From contig OZ252006.1 of assembly GCA_965247175.1 (NCBI GenBank), positions 124,001 through 188,000 on the forward strand: a stretch of DNA of 64,000 nt, given 5' to 3'. Numbering within the stretch: the first letter of the stretch is position 1; each line of letters opens with the position of its first letter. The position numbers were made by a program, and so were the translations under genes. Below, in pieces: positions 16,031 through 25,511 of the stretch. The stretch is from JANQMX01 sp965247175. GTDB lineage: Bacteria > Pseudomonadota > Alphaproteobacteria > Kiloniellales > DSM-21159. The notes under the pieces were generated by a model. That model saw nothing but the letters and a program-made list of their open reading frames with translations. It was not told the DNA's origin and searched no databases.

Positions 16031-16773
16031 CCCAGGCTGACGCCGGAGGCGCTCAAGAGCAGGCTCAACGCTGTCGCCAACAGGATGGCGAGAATCACCC
16101 GGCGGAACCAGGCCTCCGACAGGCGCCGGCCGAGCAGGGCGCCGAGGCCGATGCCGATCAGAGTCGCCGGCACCAGGCCGAGAGAGAGGCGCAAGGTCTC
16201 GCCGCTCAGTCCGTTGGCGGCGGCCTGGGCGGCAATGGCAACGCTGTAGGAGAAGACGAAGAGTAGTAGAATGGTCGCCCGGGTGGCTTCCTTTGGGTAG
16301 GTGAGGGCGGCAAGGCGAACGGCGGCGACTGGGCCCGGCATGGCAAGGCCGACGCTCATGGCACCGGAGACGACGCCGGTGGCATGGTCCAGGCCAGGGC
16401 CCGGCTGCGCCAGCGATCCGGACGCCCTGCCGCGCAGCAGCATGAGGCAAAGCAGCAGGATCGAGAGACCGGCCAGGAGCTTGAGCGCGTCGACGGGCAG
16501 CCAGATGAAGGCAGCCAAGCCAAGCGGAAGGCCGGCTAGACTGCCGATCAGGAAGCGTCGCAGGATGCCGCGCTCTGCGTGGCGCAGCACAGAAGGCAGC
16601 AGCACCACAGCGATCAGGAGGCTCAAGATGCTGGTCACCTGAATGGCCGAGCCGTCGTTGAGGGCGATGAGGATCATCGGTCCGGCGATCACGCCGAAGC
16701 CGATGCCGCTCGCCGCCTGCAGCAAGGCGCCGAGCAGGACCGCCAGATTGAGCGCGATCAGCAAACTGTCCAT
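16027..16773 (-). CDS. TauE/SafE family sulfite or organosulfur exporter
   Basis: A 248-residue inner-membrane protein with about eight hydrophobic segments and the family's glycine-rich repeat near the N-terminus (GALLQAASGIGFGVIAGP). Family members move sulfite, sulfoacetate, other sulfonates or different small anions. It is translationally coupled to the D-cysteine desulfhydrase gene that follows, so export of a sulfur product is a reasonable inference. No regulator is adjacent. Confidence 0.85.
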   Translation of the reverse strand: MDSLLIALNLAVLLGALLQAASGIGFGVIAGPMILIALNDGSAIQVTSILSLLIAVVLLPSVLRHAERGILRRFLIGSLAGLPLGLAAFIWLPVDALKLLAGLSILLLCLMLLRGRASGSLAQPGPGLDHATGVVSGAMSVGLAMPGPVAAVRLAALTYPKEATRATILLLFVFSYSVAIAAQAAANGLSGETLRLSLGLVPATLIGIGLGALLGRRLSEAWFRRVILAILLATALSLLLSASGVSLG

Positions 16774-16838
16774 GGATCGATCGTCGTCGTGTTGGGCGAG
16801 GCGGCGCGAGCCGAATTTGGCCCGCTGTTGTGTACTTC

Positions 16839-17417
16839 TTAGCCCAAAGCCTCGTCGATCGTCACGCCGGCCTCGCGCATAGCGGCAATGGCGCGGGCGG
16901 CGCCTTCCGCTGTGATTGCTTTGCTTGCTTCAGGAATCAGCCGAACAGCGAAACCGGCCTCGCGGCCGCCCAGCGCCGTGGCTTCAACGCAAACATCGAG
17001 CGCCAGGCCGCCGACCCAGACCCGCGAGACACCGTCCTGGCGCAGCCGCTCGGCCAGACCGGTCTCGTCGAAGGCGGAGTACTGATCCTTGTCGAAGCGC
17101 ACGCCCTTGCTGATCACCACCGTGTCTTCAGGCAGCGCCAGCTCCGGATGAAAGGCCGCGCCCGGGCTGTCCTGCAGGCAGTGGTCGGGCCATCGGCCGC
17201 CGCGGGCGGCGAAGCTCATGTGGCCGCTCGGATGCCAGTCGCGCGAGGCATAGACGGGGATGCCCTTCTCCCGCGCCACCGCCAGCCAGCGGTTGAGCAC
17301 CGGCACCACCTGGTCGCCTTCGGCGACCGGCAGATTGCCGCCAGGGCAGAAGTCTATCTGAACGTCGACCAGCAGCAGCGCGTCGCCGGGCTGCAGCGCG
17401 TCTTTCGACTCGGGCAT
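16839..17417 (-). CDS. pncA: Nicotinamidase
   Basis: PncA hydrolyses nicotinamide to nicotinate and ammonia in the NAD+ salvage pathway. The isochorismatase-like catalytic triad is D18 (LLVDVQIDFCPGG), K104 (VISKG) and C143 (LALDVCVEATA). The metal site is D60-W-H62-P-S-G-H66. At 192 residues the protein is slightly shorter than E. coli PncA but complete. It stands alone, about 65 bases downstream of the exporter promoter region on the same strand and about 100 bases from the cyclase gene. Confidence 0.93.
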   Translation of the reverse strand: MPESKDALQPGDALLLVDVQIDFCPGGNLPVAEGDQVVPVLNRWLAVAREKGIPVYASRDWHPSGHMSFAARGGRWPDHCLQDSPGAAFHPELALPEDTVVISKGVRFDKDQYSAFDETGLAERLRQDGVSRVWVGGLALDVCVEATALGGREAGFAVRLIPEASKAITAEGAARAIAAMREAGVTIDEALG

Positions 17418-17522
17418 CGTTCGCTTCTCCTGGTTGGTAAGCCTGCGGTTCGCTCCACCATGTCGTCATCGCAAGGTCAGTTCGCCAGAGCATGCAGCCC
17501 GACGGTCCTGCTCTGTGACTGA

Positions 17523-19283
17523 TCAGGGCAAAAGACCGTGACGCTTCAGTCCATCCAGGAAATGATCGTTGCGTGCTTGATCGGCATAGGGGCGCCAGTT
17601 CGCTTTCTTGGCGATGTAGTCCGGGTCCGCCGCATGGCACTGGGCGAGCGCGGCGCGGGCGTCTTCAACCTTGTCCAGGTGACCCAGCGTGATGGCGTAG
17701 CGATAGAGCGGCTCGGGATGATGAGGGAGCAGCATGACCGCCTTGCGGGCCCAGTCGGCCGCGCGCTCGTATTCACCGAGGCTGACGTAAGCGCGGGAAA
17801 GGTAGGCCATGTAGCGCCAACGCATCGGGTCGCGCGGGTTGAGCACCAACGAGCGCTCCATCTGTTCGATGCCCTCTTCAGTCCTGCCGACCAAGTCCAG
17901 CCGGTTGCCGACCGCCATGGCGGCATGGGCGAAGTTCGGATTGAGTTCCAAGGCGGTTTGCGCCTCGGCCAAACCAAGCTCGGTTTCTTCAGCCCAGATG
18001 TGAACGGTTCCCAGGCTGATGTGGGCGAGCGCGGAACCGCCGTCCAGCGCCACAGCGCGGCGGGACGCTTCGAAGCCCAGCCTAAGGCAGTTTTTGCGGT
18101 CGTCGGTGCACTCGAACATGACAAGCTTGCCATAGCACCAGCCGAGCCGCGCCCAGGCATCGCAGTAGTTCGGGTCGAGGCCGACAGCTTCCTTGAACAT
18201 GCGAATGGCCGCAGCCGTGCCCTGGCAGGTCTCGCTGTGAAAGGTTGTCATGCCGCGCAGGTAGTAGTCCCAGGCGCCGAGATCCTCCGTGCGCTTTAGT
18301 GCCGAGTGACGGTGCTCGAACTGCTCGAGCTCCGGCATGATCGTCGCGGCAATGTGGTTGGTAATCTCGTCCTGAACGTCGAAGATGTCTTCAAGCTGCC
18401 GGTCGAACCGCTCGGCCCAGACGTGATGGCCGCTTCGCGCATCGATGAGCTGTGCGGTGACGCGTAGGCGTTTTCCTGACTTTCTGACACTGCCCTCTAG
18501 GACATAGCGGGCGTTGAGCTCTTGCGCGATGTCTTGCACCCGTCGCGATTGGCCTTTGTAAGAAAAGCTGGAGTTCCGCGCGACGACCGGGAAGGAGCGC
18601 CAGTGGGAGAGGGCAGTTATCAGATCCTCCGCCAGTCCGTCCGAAAAGTAATCCTGTTCGGGGTCACCGCTCATGTTGTCGAAGGGCAACACAGCCACGG
18701 CAGGGCGAAGAGACAGGGCGTCCTTCGAGAACGACGAAGACTCAGCCCCTTGCCCTTTCGGACGAACAAGATAGGCCTGCAGAGGCTCTGCAATGTTCTT
18801 CACCCGCTGAGGGCCGAGATCGGTCACGTTCAGATCGAGCTTGCCTCTCACTTGGCGGAAGACGTCTTCGGAGATGCAGACCGAGCCCGGTTCGGCAAGC
18901 GCCTCGAGGCGTGAGGCCAAGTTCACCCCTTCGCCAAAAACATCCTCGTGCTCGATCAACACGTCGCCAAGATGGATGCCAATACGCAGTGTGATTGGCA
19001 CGCCTTGTTCGCTAGCACCATTCCAAGCCGCCATGCTCTTCTGAACGAAGATTGCGCAGGCGACCGCGTCCGTCGCGCTGGGGAACTCCGCCAGCATTCC
19101 GTCGCCCATAAGTTTGAAGATGCGACCGCCGTAGGCATCGACTTGGGGTCGGACCAACTCGGCATGCAAGGCCTTGAGCCGCGTCAGAGTGCCGACCTCG
19201 TCCTCGCCCATCAGCCGGCAATAGCCGACGACATCCGCCGCCATGATCGCCGATAACCGGCGCTGTGCCCTGTCTTCCACCAT
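17523..19283 (-). CDS. Class III adenylate/guanylate cyclase with TolB-like domain and TPR repeats
   Basis: The N-terminal cyclase domain (about residues 8-170) has both metal-binding aspartates, D17 (MAADVVGYCRLM) and D61 (KLMGDGMLAEF). A middle TolB-like/FlgO-like domain follows, marked by AVLPFDNMSGDPEQDYFSDG, with YVLEGSVRKSGKRLRVTAQL after it. The C-terminal third has several TPR-like helices, for example around WARLGWCYGK and AHISLGTVHIW. This architecture is common in alphaproteobacteria and is cytosolic; it probably links a peptide or protein signal to cyclic nucleotide synthesis. The start at 19283 places the cyclase domain at the N-terminus; the frame is open to 19361. Confidence 0.88.
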   Translation of the reverse strand: MVEDRAQRRLSAIMAADVVGYCRLMGEDEVGTLTRLKALHAELVRPQVDAYGGRIFKLMGDGMLAEFPSATDAVACAIFVQKSMAAWNGASEQGVPITLRIGIHLGDVLIEHEDVFGEGVNLASRLEALAEPGSVCISEDVFRQVRGKLDLNVTDLGPQRVKNIAEPLQAYLVRPKGQGAESSSFSKDALSLRPAVAVLPFDNMSGDPEQDYFSDGLAEDLITALSHWRSFPVVARNSSFSYKGQSRRVQDIAQELNARYVLEGSVRKSGKRLRVTAQLIDARSGHHVWAERFDRQLEDIFDVQDEITNHIAATIMPELEQFEHRHSALKRTEDLGAWDYYLRGMTTFHSETCQGTAAAIRMFKEAVGLDPNYCDAWARLGWCYGKLVMFECTDDRKNCLRLGFEASRRAVALDGGSALAHISLGTVHIWAEETELGLAEAQTALELNPNFAHAAMAVGNRLDLVGRTEEGIEQMERSLVLNPRDPMRWRYMAYLSRAYVSLGEYERAADWARKAVMLLPHHPEPLYRYAITLGHLDKVEDARAALAQCHAADPDYIAKKANWRPYADQARNDHFLDGLKRHGLLP

Positions 19284-19388
19284 CGCCAATCCCGGCAGCG
19301 ACTTCACGGCGGTCAATTTAGGCCGGGCGAGCCGCGAATGGGAACCCTGCCCTTTGGGCAATGGAGAAACAGCGGCCTTGGACTGGGC

Positions 19389-20219
19389 TCAGCCGCGGAC
19401 GCCCCAGGCGATGAAGTAGGGGTTCTCGTACTCCGGCTTCCCGTATCTGAGCGGCGCGCCGTCCACGGTTTCGACTCGGCCGCCGGCGGCCATTAGCACG
19501 GCCTGGCCGGCCGCCGTGTCCCACTCCATGGTGCGGCCGAAGCGGGGATAGAGATCGGCCTTGGCCGTGGCCACCAGGCAGAACTTGAGGGAGGAGCCGG
19601 CGCTGACCCGCTCCTTCACCTGCTTGTCGGCGAGGAAGGACTCCAGCTCGTCGCCCGACCCATGCCGGCGGCTGGCAACGATGGTGATGCCATCGGCGGG
19701 CGGCGTGCGGGCGGCGATGGTCATGGTCGGCTTGTCGGTCTCGGCATAGACGGCAAGACCCTTTGTGCTGCCGGGCTCCCGCACACCGGCCCAGGTCATG
19801 GCCAACGCCGGGGCGTGGACCACGCCGGCGACCGGCTCGCCGTCCTCGATGAGGGCGATGTTGACCGTGAACTCGCCGTTGCGGCTGATGAACTCGCGGG
19901 TGCCGTCCAGCGGGTCGACCAGCCAGAAGCGCTCGCCAGCCGCCACCTCGGGAATCTGTCCCTCTGAGGCCGCCTCTTCGGATACCACGGGGATGTCGGG
20001 CGTCAGCTTGGCCAGCGCCTCCAAGATGAACTCCTCGCAGGCCTCGTCCGCCGCGGTCACCGGCGAGGAGTCGTCCTTGCTGCGGACCTCGATCTCTTCG
20101 CCTTCGACGTAGTAGGCCAGCACGATCTTGCCGGCACGCTCGGCCAAGGTGCGCAGGACGGCGATGAGGTCCTCGCCCTCGACCACCGCCATGTCGTCTG
20201 CTGTCTCTTTCACTGCCAT
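19389..20219 (-). CDS. cysQ: 3'(2'),5'-bisphosphate nucleotidase
   Basis: CysQ dephosphorylates adenosine 3',5'-bisphosphate (PAP) to AMP, removing the product of PAPS-dependent sulfate transfer. The inositol-monophosphatase-fold motifs are present: SPVTAADEACE, VVSEE, the metal-binding WLVDPLDGTREFISRNGEF, and a C-terminal GRTMEWDTAAGQAVL. Length is 276 residues. The ATG at 20219 has AAGGA upstream and matches the family N-terminus; the frame open to 20489 runs into the next gene and is dismissed. Three PAPS-type sulfotransferase genes lie 14-19 kb to the right, so PAP turnover may matter in this organism. Confidence 0.92.
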   Translation of the reverse strand: MAVKETADDMAVVEGEDLIAVLRTLAERAGKIVLAYYVEGEEIEVRSKDDSSPVTAADEACEEFILEALAKLTPDIPVVSEEAASEGQIPEVAAGERFWLVDPLDGTREFISRNGEFTVNIALIEDGEPVAGVVHAPALAMTWAGVREPGSTKGLAVYAETDKPTMTIAARTPPADGITIVASRRHGSGDELESFLADKQVKERVSAGSSLKFCLVATAKADLYPRFGRTMEWDTAAGQAVLMAAGGRVETVDGAPLRYGKPEYENPYFIAWGVRG

Positions 20220-20233
20220 CACTTTCCTTACTG

Positions 20234-22579
20234 CTATTCCGCGGCTTCCCGCTGCAGCGCCTTGGCGTCCTGTATGGCGCGCCAGACCTTCTCGGGCGTC
20301 GCCGGCATGTCGAGGCGCCGGACACCGAGGGGCGAGAGCGCGTCCATCAGCGCGTTCATGATCGCCGGCGGCGCGCCGATAGCGCCAGCCTCGCCTGCGC
20401 CCTTCACGCCAAGCGGGTTGGTCTTGCAGGGCATATCTTCGACGAGGGTCAGCTCGATGTTCGGCGCATCGTCGGCACGGGGCATGCAATAGTCCATGAA
20501 GGAGGCGGTCACAAGCTGTCCGTCTTCGTCATAGATCGTGTTTTCCAGCAAGGCCTGGCCCAGGCCCTGGATGGTGCCGCCGTGGACCTGGCCGGCGACC
20601 AGCGCATGGTTGACGATGATGCCGAAGTCGTCGACCACCACATAGCGCAGGATCTCGACCACACCGGTGTCTTCGTCGACCTCCAGCTCACAGACATGGC
20701 AACCGTTGGGAAAGGTCAGCGCTTCGGCTTCATATTGGCCATGTTCGCTCACCGGACCCTCCATGCCCTCGGGCATCTCGCCGGCGTGGCTCGCCGCGGC
20801 CATGTCGGCCAAGCTCACTTGCCGGTCCGTGCCGACGATCCGGAAGATGCCGTCCTCGAACTCCACGTCGTCTGCCGCTGCCTCCAAGTGGTGCCCCGCG
20901 ATCTGACGCACCGTTTCGATCACCTTGTCGCTCGCCCTTTGCACTGCCACGCCGCCCATCAGGAGCGAGCGCGAGCCGCCGGTGCCACCCCCTCTGCGCA
21001 GCTCCGCAGAGTCGCCCTGGCGCATCCGCACCTTGTCCGGGTCGATGCCGAGCTTGTCGTGGATCAGCTGAGTGTAGGCCGTGTGATGCCCCTGACCGTT
21101 GGTCATGGTGCCGATGTGGAGCGTGACGCCGCCGTCGGGATCCAGCGTCAGCTTTGCTTCTTCCAGGCCGATGCCGCCGCAGGCTTCGACGTAGGAGGCG
21201 AGACCGATGCCGCGTAGCTTGCCTCGATCAGCCGCCTGAGCCTTGCGCTCGGCAGCGCCCTGCCAGTCGGCGCGCTTGGTTGCCTCGTCCAGCAGGCGCG
21301 CGTAGTCGCCGGAATCGTAGATGCGCGTGAGGCCGGTGTCGTAGGGCAAGTGTTCCGGAGCGATGAAATTGCGCCGACGGATCTCCCGGCCATCGAGGCC
21401 CATCTCCCGCGCGCAGGCGTCCACCAGCCGCTCGATCATGTAGGCGGCCTCGGGCCGTCCGGCGCCGCGATAAGCGTCGACCGAGACCGTATGCGTGAAG
21501 ACGCAGGCAACCTCGCCGTAAATGGCCGGGATGCGGTAGAGGCCCGAATACATCTGCGTCATGCAGGCGGTGGGGACGTAGGGGCCGAAGTTGGAGACGT
21601 AGGCGCCGATGTTGGCGACGGTGTCGGCCCTGAGCGCGAGGAAACGGCCTTCCTCGTCCATCGCCATCTCGGCGCGGGTGACATGGTCGCGCCCTTGCGT
21701 GTCGGACAGGAAACCTTCCGTGCGCTCTCCCGTCCAGCGCACCGGCCGGCCCAGCTTGCGCGCGGCATAGAGCACCATGACCTGCTCGGGATAGCAGAAG
21801 ATCTTCATGCCGAAGCCGCCGCCGACATCGTGGGTGACGATACGGAACTGCTCGTCCGGGATCTTGAAAATCGTCTTGGTGAACTGCCCCAGCAGGCGAA
21901 AGACGCCCTGGCTTGGGACATGGAGGGTCATGCCTTGGCTTTCGCTGTCGTACTCGCCGAGGGCAACCCTCGGCTCGATGGCGTTGACCACGACCCGGTT
22001 GTTGACGATCTCGATGCTGGCCCGGCGGGGCGCCTTGGCGAAGGCGGCAGCCGTCGTGTCTTCGTTTCCCTGGGTCCAGAGAACACATAGGTTGCCCGGT
22101 GCCTCCGGGTGAACCTGAGGGGCGCCCGCATCCTGCGCGCGCTCGGTTTCGGCGACGGCGGGCAGGTCGTCGTAGTCGACGATCACCGCCTCGGCGGCAT
22201 CCTTGGCCTCTGCCAGGCTCTCGGCGACGACGAAGGCGACCGGGTCGCCGACGTGGCGCACTACGTCCCGAGCCAGAACCGGATTGGGCGGCAGAATGGT
22301 CTTGGTGCCGTTCTTGCCGGGGACCGGCGCCAGACAGGGGATGTCGCCGATCTCGTCGGCCGCCAGATCTGCAGCGGTGTAGACCGCGAGCACGCCGGGC
22401 ATCGCCTTGGCATCCGCCGTGTCGATCTCGCCGATGCGCCCATGCGCCAGTGGGCTGCGGACCAGGACGCCGTAAACCTGACCCGGCAGCGTGATGTCAT
22501 CGGTGTAGCGGCCGGCGCCGCGCAGCAGCCTCTCGTCCTCAAGGCGGTGCAAACCTTGTCCCGCGCCGAATTGACCCAT
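20234..22579 (-). CDS. Molybdenum hydroxylase large subunit (form II CoxL / xanthine dehydrogenase-like)
   Basis: The 781-residue protein belongs to the xanthine oxidase family and would carry the molybdopterin cytosine dinucleotide centre. The loop A369-Y-R-G-A-G-R375 is the form II type. Genuine CO dehydrogenases of form I have AYxCSFR, so CO oxidation is unlikely. The glycine-rich THDVGGGFGMK (250-259) and the C-terminal VKGAGEAGAIGAPP with the catalytic Glu are present. The usual partners, a 2Fe-2S small subunit and an FAD subunit, are not adjacent in the window. The ATG at 22579 has GAGAGG eight bases upstream. cysQ begins 14 bases after its stop. Confidence 0.9.
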   Translation of the reverse strand: MGQFGAGQGLHRLEDERLLRGAGRYTDDITLPGQVYGVLVRSPLAHGRIGEIDTADAKAMPGVLAVYTAADLAADEIGDIPCLAPVPGKNGTKTILPPNPVLARDVVRHVGDPVAFVVAESLAEAKDAAEAVIVDYDDLPAVAETERAQDAGAPQVHPEAPGNLCVLWTQGNEDTTAAAFAKAPRRASIEIVNNRVVVNAIEPRVALGEYDSESQGMTLHVPSQGVFRLLGQFTKTIFKIPDEQFRIVTHDVGGGFGMKIFCYPEQVMVLYAARKLGRPVRWTGERTEGFLSDTQGRDHVTRAEMAMDEEGRFLALRADTVANIGAYVSNFGPYVPTACMTQMYSGLYRIPAIYGEVACVFTHTVSVDAYRGAGRPEAAYMIERLVDACAREMGLDGREIRRRNFIAPEHLPYDTGLTRIYDSGDYARLLDEATKRADWQGAAERKAQAADRGKLRGIGLASYVEACGGIGLEEAKLTLDPDGGVTLHIGTMTNGQGHHTAYTQLIHDKLGIDPDKVRMRQGDSAELRRGGGTGGSRSLLMGGVAVQRASDKVIETVRQIAGHHLEAAADDVEFEDGIFRIVGTDRQVSLADMAAASHAGEMPEGMEGPVSEHGQYEAEALTFPNGCHVCELEVDEDTGVVEILRYVVVDDFGIIVNHALVAGQVHGGTIQGLGQALLENTIYDEDGQLVTASFMDYCMPRADDAPNIELTLVEDMPCKTNPLGVKGAGEAGAIGAPPAIMNALMDALSPLGVRRLDMPATPEKVWRAIQDAKALQREAAE

Positions 22580-22879
22580 CGGTTCACCTCTCAAGACTGG
22601 GGGTGGCGAGCTTTGGATAGGGGGATGGTGGGCGGAGGATGGCGCTCGGCCGGCACCGCCTCAAGCCCTTGAAATAGGAGCCTGCTCTGCGCAATCAACG
22701 CTGCTGGCGCGACGCTTGGATGCGTGCCGGGTCTTTGTTCAGCGGAATTATCGCTGTTAACGAAAGAGCTCAACTCTAAACTATTATAGGTTGCTGGTAA
22801 ACTGCAGCTATCATCTGCTTATGTTGGGGCCTATGAGGTGCCTCGACACTTGGGGTGCTTGCTAAGGGAAGGGACGGGA
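22580..22879. other. Divergent intergenic region
   Basis: About 300 bases separate the molybdenum hydroxylase gene (leftward) from the DUF898 gene (rightward). The part around 22735-22830 is clearly more AT-rich than its surroundings and contains TATTAT at 22782-22787 with TTAACG 19 bases upstream, a weak candidate promoter for the rightward genes. No gene or repeat is seen. Confidence 0.35.
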
Positions 22880-24178
22880 ATGGTCGATGCCACCTTTGAG
22901 GGCGTGCCGCCCCGGATGGGCGGTACAGATATGGCGAGCGCACCGCCGCCAGGGCCCTCCAATCATCGTGTCGATTACCGCGGGGGCGCAGGCCAGGTTT
23001 TCCGTATCGCGCTGGTCAATAGCCTGCTGTCGCTGCTGACCCTGGGTATCTATCGCTTCTGGGCGCGCACCCGGCTGCGCCGCTATTTCTGGTCCCATGT
23101 CGAGCTCGACGGCGACCCGGTCGAGTATACCGGGACCGGCATGCAGCTCTTCCTCGGCTTTCTCATCGTGCTGGCCATCCTGGTCCCGCTGCTCTTCGGG
23201 CTTGAGTACGTAGCGACCCTTTTCCCGCAGGATGCCTGGGAACAGGCTGTGATCGTCCTCGTCCAAGGTTTCGGCTTCCTCTTTCTCATTCAATACGCGG
23301 TCTTTCGCGCGCGGCGCTACCGCCTGCGCCATACGCGCTGGCGTGGCATCCGCTGCAACCAGACCGGCTCTGGCCGACGCTATGCCCTGCGTGCCTTCGG
23401 CTATGCTCTGCTGACATTGTTCACGCTGGGTCTCGCGTATCCGCTGTTCCGCGTGAAGACTCAGCGTTTGCTCATGAACAATACGGTTCTCGGCAGTCAG
23501 GCTTTCTCCTTTGACGGCAGCGCGGGCCCCCTATTCAAGAAGTGGCTGCTTGTTTGGGGCGCGACGTTTGCTGGTATCGCCCTGATTGTGCTGAGCGCGG
23601 ACTTGTCAGGCACGCGTCTTGGTCCGGACGGCGGCTACCGCGGCCCCTTGACCAATGTGCCCGGGGTGGGCTCCGTAGCCGTGATCGCTCTCCTCGCAGT
23701 GCCGTTGCTCTACGCGTGGTATAGCGCGCGGGAGCTTCGCTACTTCGCACAGGTCACGCGCTTCGGCTCCTTGGGCTTCGCCTCGGCGTTGAAGACCCGC
23801 CAGGTGCTTCTGATCTACGCCATCTACTACCTGGTTCTGGCGGTGGTCGCCGGGATTATCTTCTTCGTGTTTTCCGGTTTCATCGCCGGCTTCCAAGAGG
23901 GACTGATGGCTTCGCTGGGAGGCACGCAGGAACAGCAAATGATGCAGTTGCAGGGCATCCTCATCTTGTTCGGCTTTGTCGCCCTGCTGTTCGCCGCGAC
24001 CCTGGTCAGCATCATCCAGCCGGTCTTGATCATGCATCCCTTGGCGCGCCGGGTCATCGGCACACTGTCCTTGAAGGGCCAGTACGACATGGACGCGCTC
24101 CTGCAGGGCGCCAAGACTCGCGAGCGGCCTGGCGAGGGACTGGCCGATGCGCTCGACGTCGATGTCGCCGGCTTCTAG
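22880..24178 (+). CDS. DUF898 (YjgN-like) membrane protein
   Basis: The 432-residue integral membrane protein has the YjgN/DUF898 pattern, including LLTLGIYRFWARTRLRRYFW after the first membrane segment and a second copy of the motif (LTLFTLGLAYPLFRVKTQRL). About seven or eight membrane segments are visible. The function of the family is unknown. The ATG at 22880 has AGGGACGGGA just upstream. Its 3' end overlaps the M48 protease start by 32 bases, so the two form an operon. DUF898 genes are often paired with such proteases, which hints at a joint envelope role. Confidence 0.85.
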   Translation: MVDATFEGVPPRMGGTDMASAPPPGPSNHRVDYRGGAGQVFRIALVNSLLSLLTLGIYRFWARTRLRRYFWSHVELDGDPVEYTGTGMQLFLGFLIVLAILVPLLFGLEYVATLFPQDAWEQAVIVLVQGFGFLFLIQYAVFRARRYRLRHTRWRGIRCNQTGSGRRYALRAFGYALLTLFTLGLAYPLFRVKTQRLLMNNTVLGSQAFSFDGSAGPLFKKWLLVWGATFAGIALIVLSADLSGTRLGPDGGYRGPLTNVPGVGSVAVIALLAVPLLYAWYSARELRYFAQVTRFGSLGFASALKTRQVLLIYAIYYLVLAVVAGIIFFVFSGFIAGFQEGLMASLGGTQEQQMMQLQGILILFGFVALLFAATLVSIIQPVLIMHPLARRVIGTLSLKGQYDMDALLQGAKTRERPGEGLADALDVDVAGF

Positions 24179-25349
24179 CTACAGCGGGGAGCGCGTGCAG
24201 GCGAGTGGCCGCTTCAACGACGGGCAGACGGCGGCGAGCCGCAGGGTCTCGGTCGCCATCGTCGGCCAGCGACTCGAGTTCGAGGAGGAGCAGGGTAGCC
24301 TGCGCTGGGCCTGGCCGCTCGACGAGCTCCGCCGCGTCGGTGAGGAGCGGCGCGGCGGCGACCTCATCCTGACTTATGTGGAGACGCCAGCCAAAGAGCA
24401 GCTCGCGGATGCCCGGTTGGTGATCCACGACGCTGCCTTCCGGGCGGTGCTCCTGGCTGCGGCGCCCCAGCTCAAGGGCGAGCGCATCCGGCGGCGGGCG
24501 ATCTGGCGGCCGGCCGCGCTGACGCTTGCGGTGGCGGCAGGCTTGGTCGCCTTCGTGCTCTTCGGGCTTCGGCCTGCGGCGCAGGCTGTCGCGAACGTCG
24601 TGCCGGTGAGCTGGGAGGTGGCCCTCGGCGACTCCGTTTACGAGCAGGTGCTCGACTACTTCTCTCTCTTCGGCATGGGCCAACCGGAGGCCTGCATCGC
24701 CGAGCCGGGGCGCCAGGCGTTGGAGACCCTGACCGCGACTCTCGCGGAGGGGGATGAAATCGGCTACCCCTACCGCGTGGTCGTGCTCGACGACGAGATG
24801 GTCAACGCCTTCGCCTTGCCCGGCGGACGCATAGTGATTTTCCGGGGCCTGATCGATTTCTCGGAGCGGCCGGAGGAGGTCGCTGCCGTGCTGAGCCACG
24901 AGATGGCGCATATCATCGCCCAGCATGGCGTGGCCCGCATCATGGAGCAGTTCGGCCTCACCATCCTGCTCGACTTCGTCACCGGCGGCGGCGGGGTGAT
25001 CACTGGCGGTGCCGCCGTTGTCCTCGGCCTGTCCTACAGCCGGCACGACGAGCGCGAGGCCGACAGTATGGCTATCGATCTGCTCAACCGGGCCGGCATC
25101 CAGAGCGACGGCCTGGCCACCTTCTTCGAGCGCTTCTCCCTCGAGCGCGGCACGGATGAGGGCAATCTCGGCGAGATCGGCACCATCCTCTCGACCCATC
25201 CGGCGGACTGGGAGCGCATCGAGGCCGGCCGCGCCGCCGCCCAAGACGGCCGCCCGGCCTTCACCGCCGAGGAATGGACGGCAGTTCAGGCCATCTGCGA
25301 CGAAACCGCGCCGGCACTGCGAGAGAGTGTCGATGAGACGGCGCGTTGA
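24147..25349 (+). CDS. M48 family membrane-anchored zinc metalloprotease
   Basis: The 400-residue protein has a cytoplasmic-looking N-terminal domain (about 1-115), a transmembrane helix at about 120-140, and an M48 peptidase domain. The zinc motif is H251-E-M-A-H255, and the third ligand is likely the Glu in RHDEREAD further on. The segment LPGGRIVIFRGLI is typical of M48 proteins. It resembles HtpX/BepA-type quality-control proteases, but no substrate can be assigned. The start overlaps the DUF898 gene by 32 bases; the overlap and shared strand suggest coupled expression. Confidence 0.87.
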   Translation: MRSTSMSPASSYSGERVQASGRFNDGQTAASRRVSVAIVGQRLEFEEEQGSLRWAWPLDELRRVGEERRGGDLILTYVETPAKEQLADARLVIHDAAFRAVLLAAAPQLKGERIRRRAIWRPAALTLAVAAGLVAFVLFGLRPAAQAVANVVPVSWEVALGDSVYEQVLDYFSLFGMGQPEACIAEPGRQALETLTATLAEGDEIGYPYRVVVLDDEMVNAFALPGGRIVIFRGLIDFSERPEEVAAVLSHEMAHIIAQHGVARIMEQFGLTILLDFVTGGGGVITGGAAVVLGLSYSRHDEREADSMAIDLLNRAGIQSDGLATFFERFSLERGTDEGNLGEIGTILSTHPADWERIEAGRAAAQDGRPAFTAEEWTAVQAICDETAPALRESVDETAR

Positions 25350-25511
25350 TTGCGCGCCTCGTTCGGCAACAATACTGCCGTTCGCTGGTCCAGTCGCGCC
25401 GACATTTATTCAGAATGATTGGCCGATTTAATTTGGTAAGCTGTCACTGAATTGACTAATTGAATGAAAATATGCAGGTTTCCCGATGTTTGAATCAAGT
25501 CTCTCACTGCA

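Noticed and set aside
20234..22579. Aerobic CO dehydrogenase
   Set aside because: The active-site loop is AYRGAGR, not the AYxCSFR loop of CO-oxidising form I enzymes, and partner subunits are missing.
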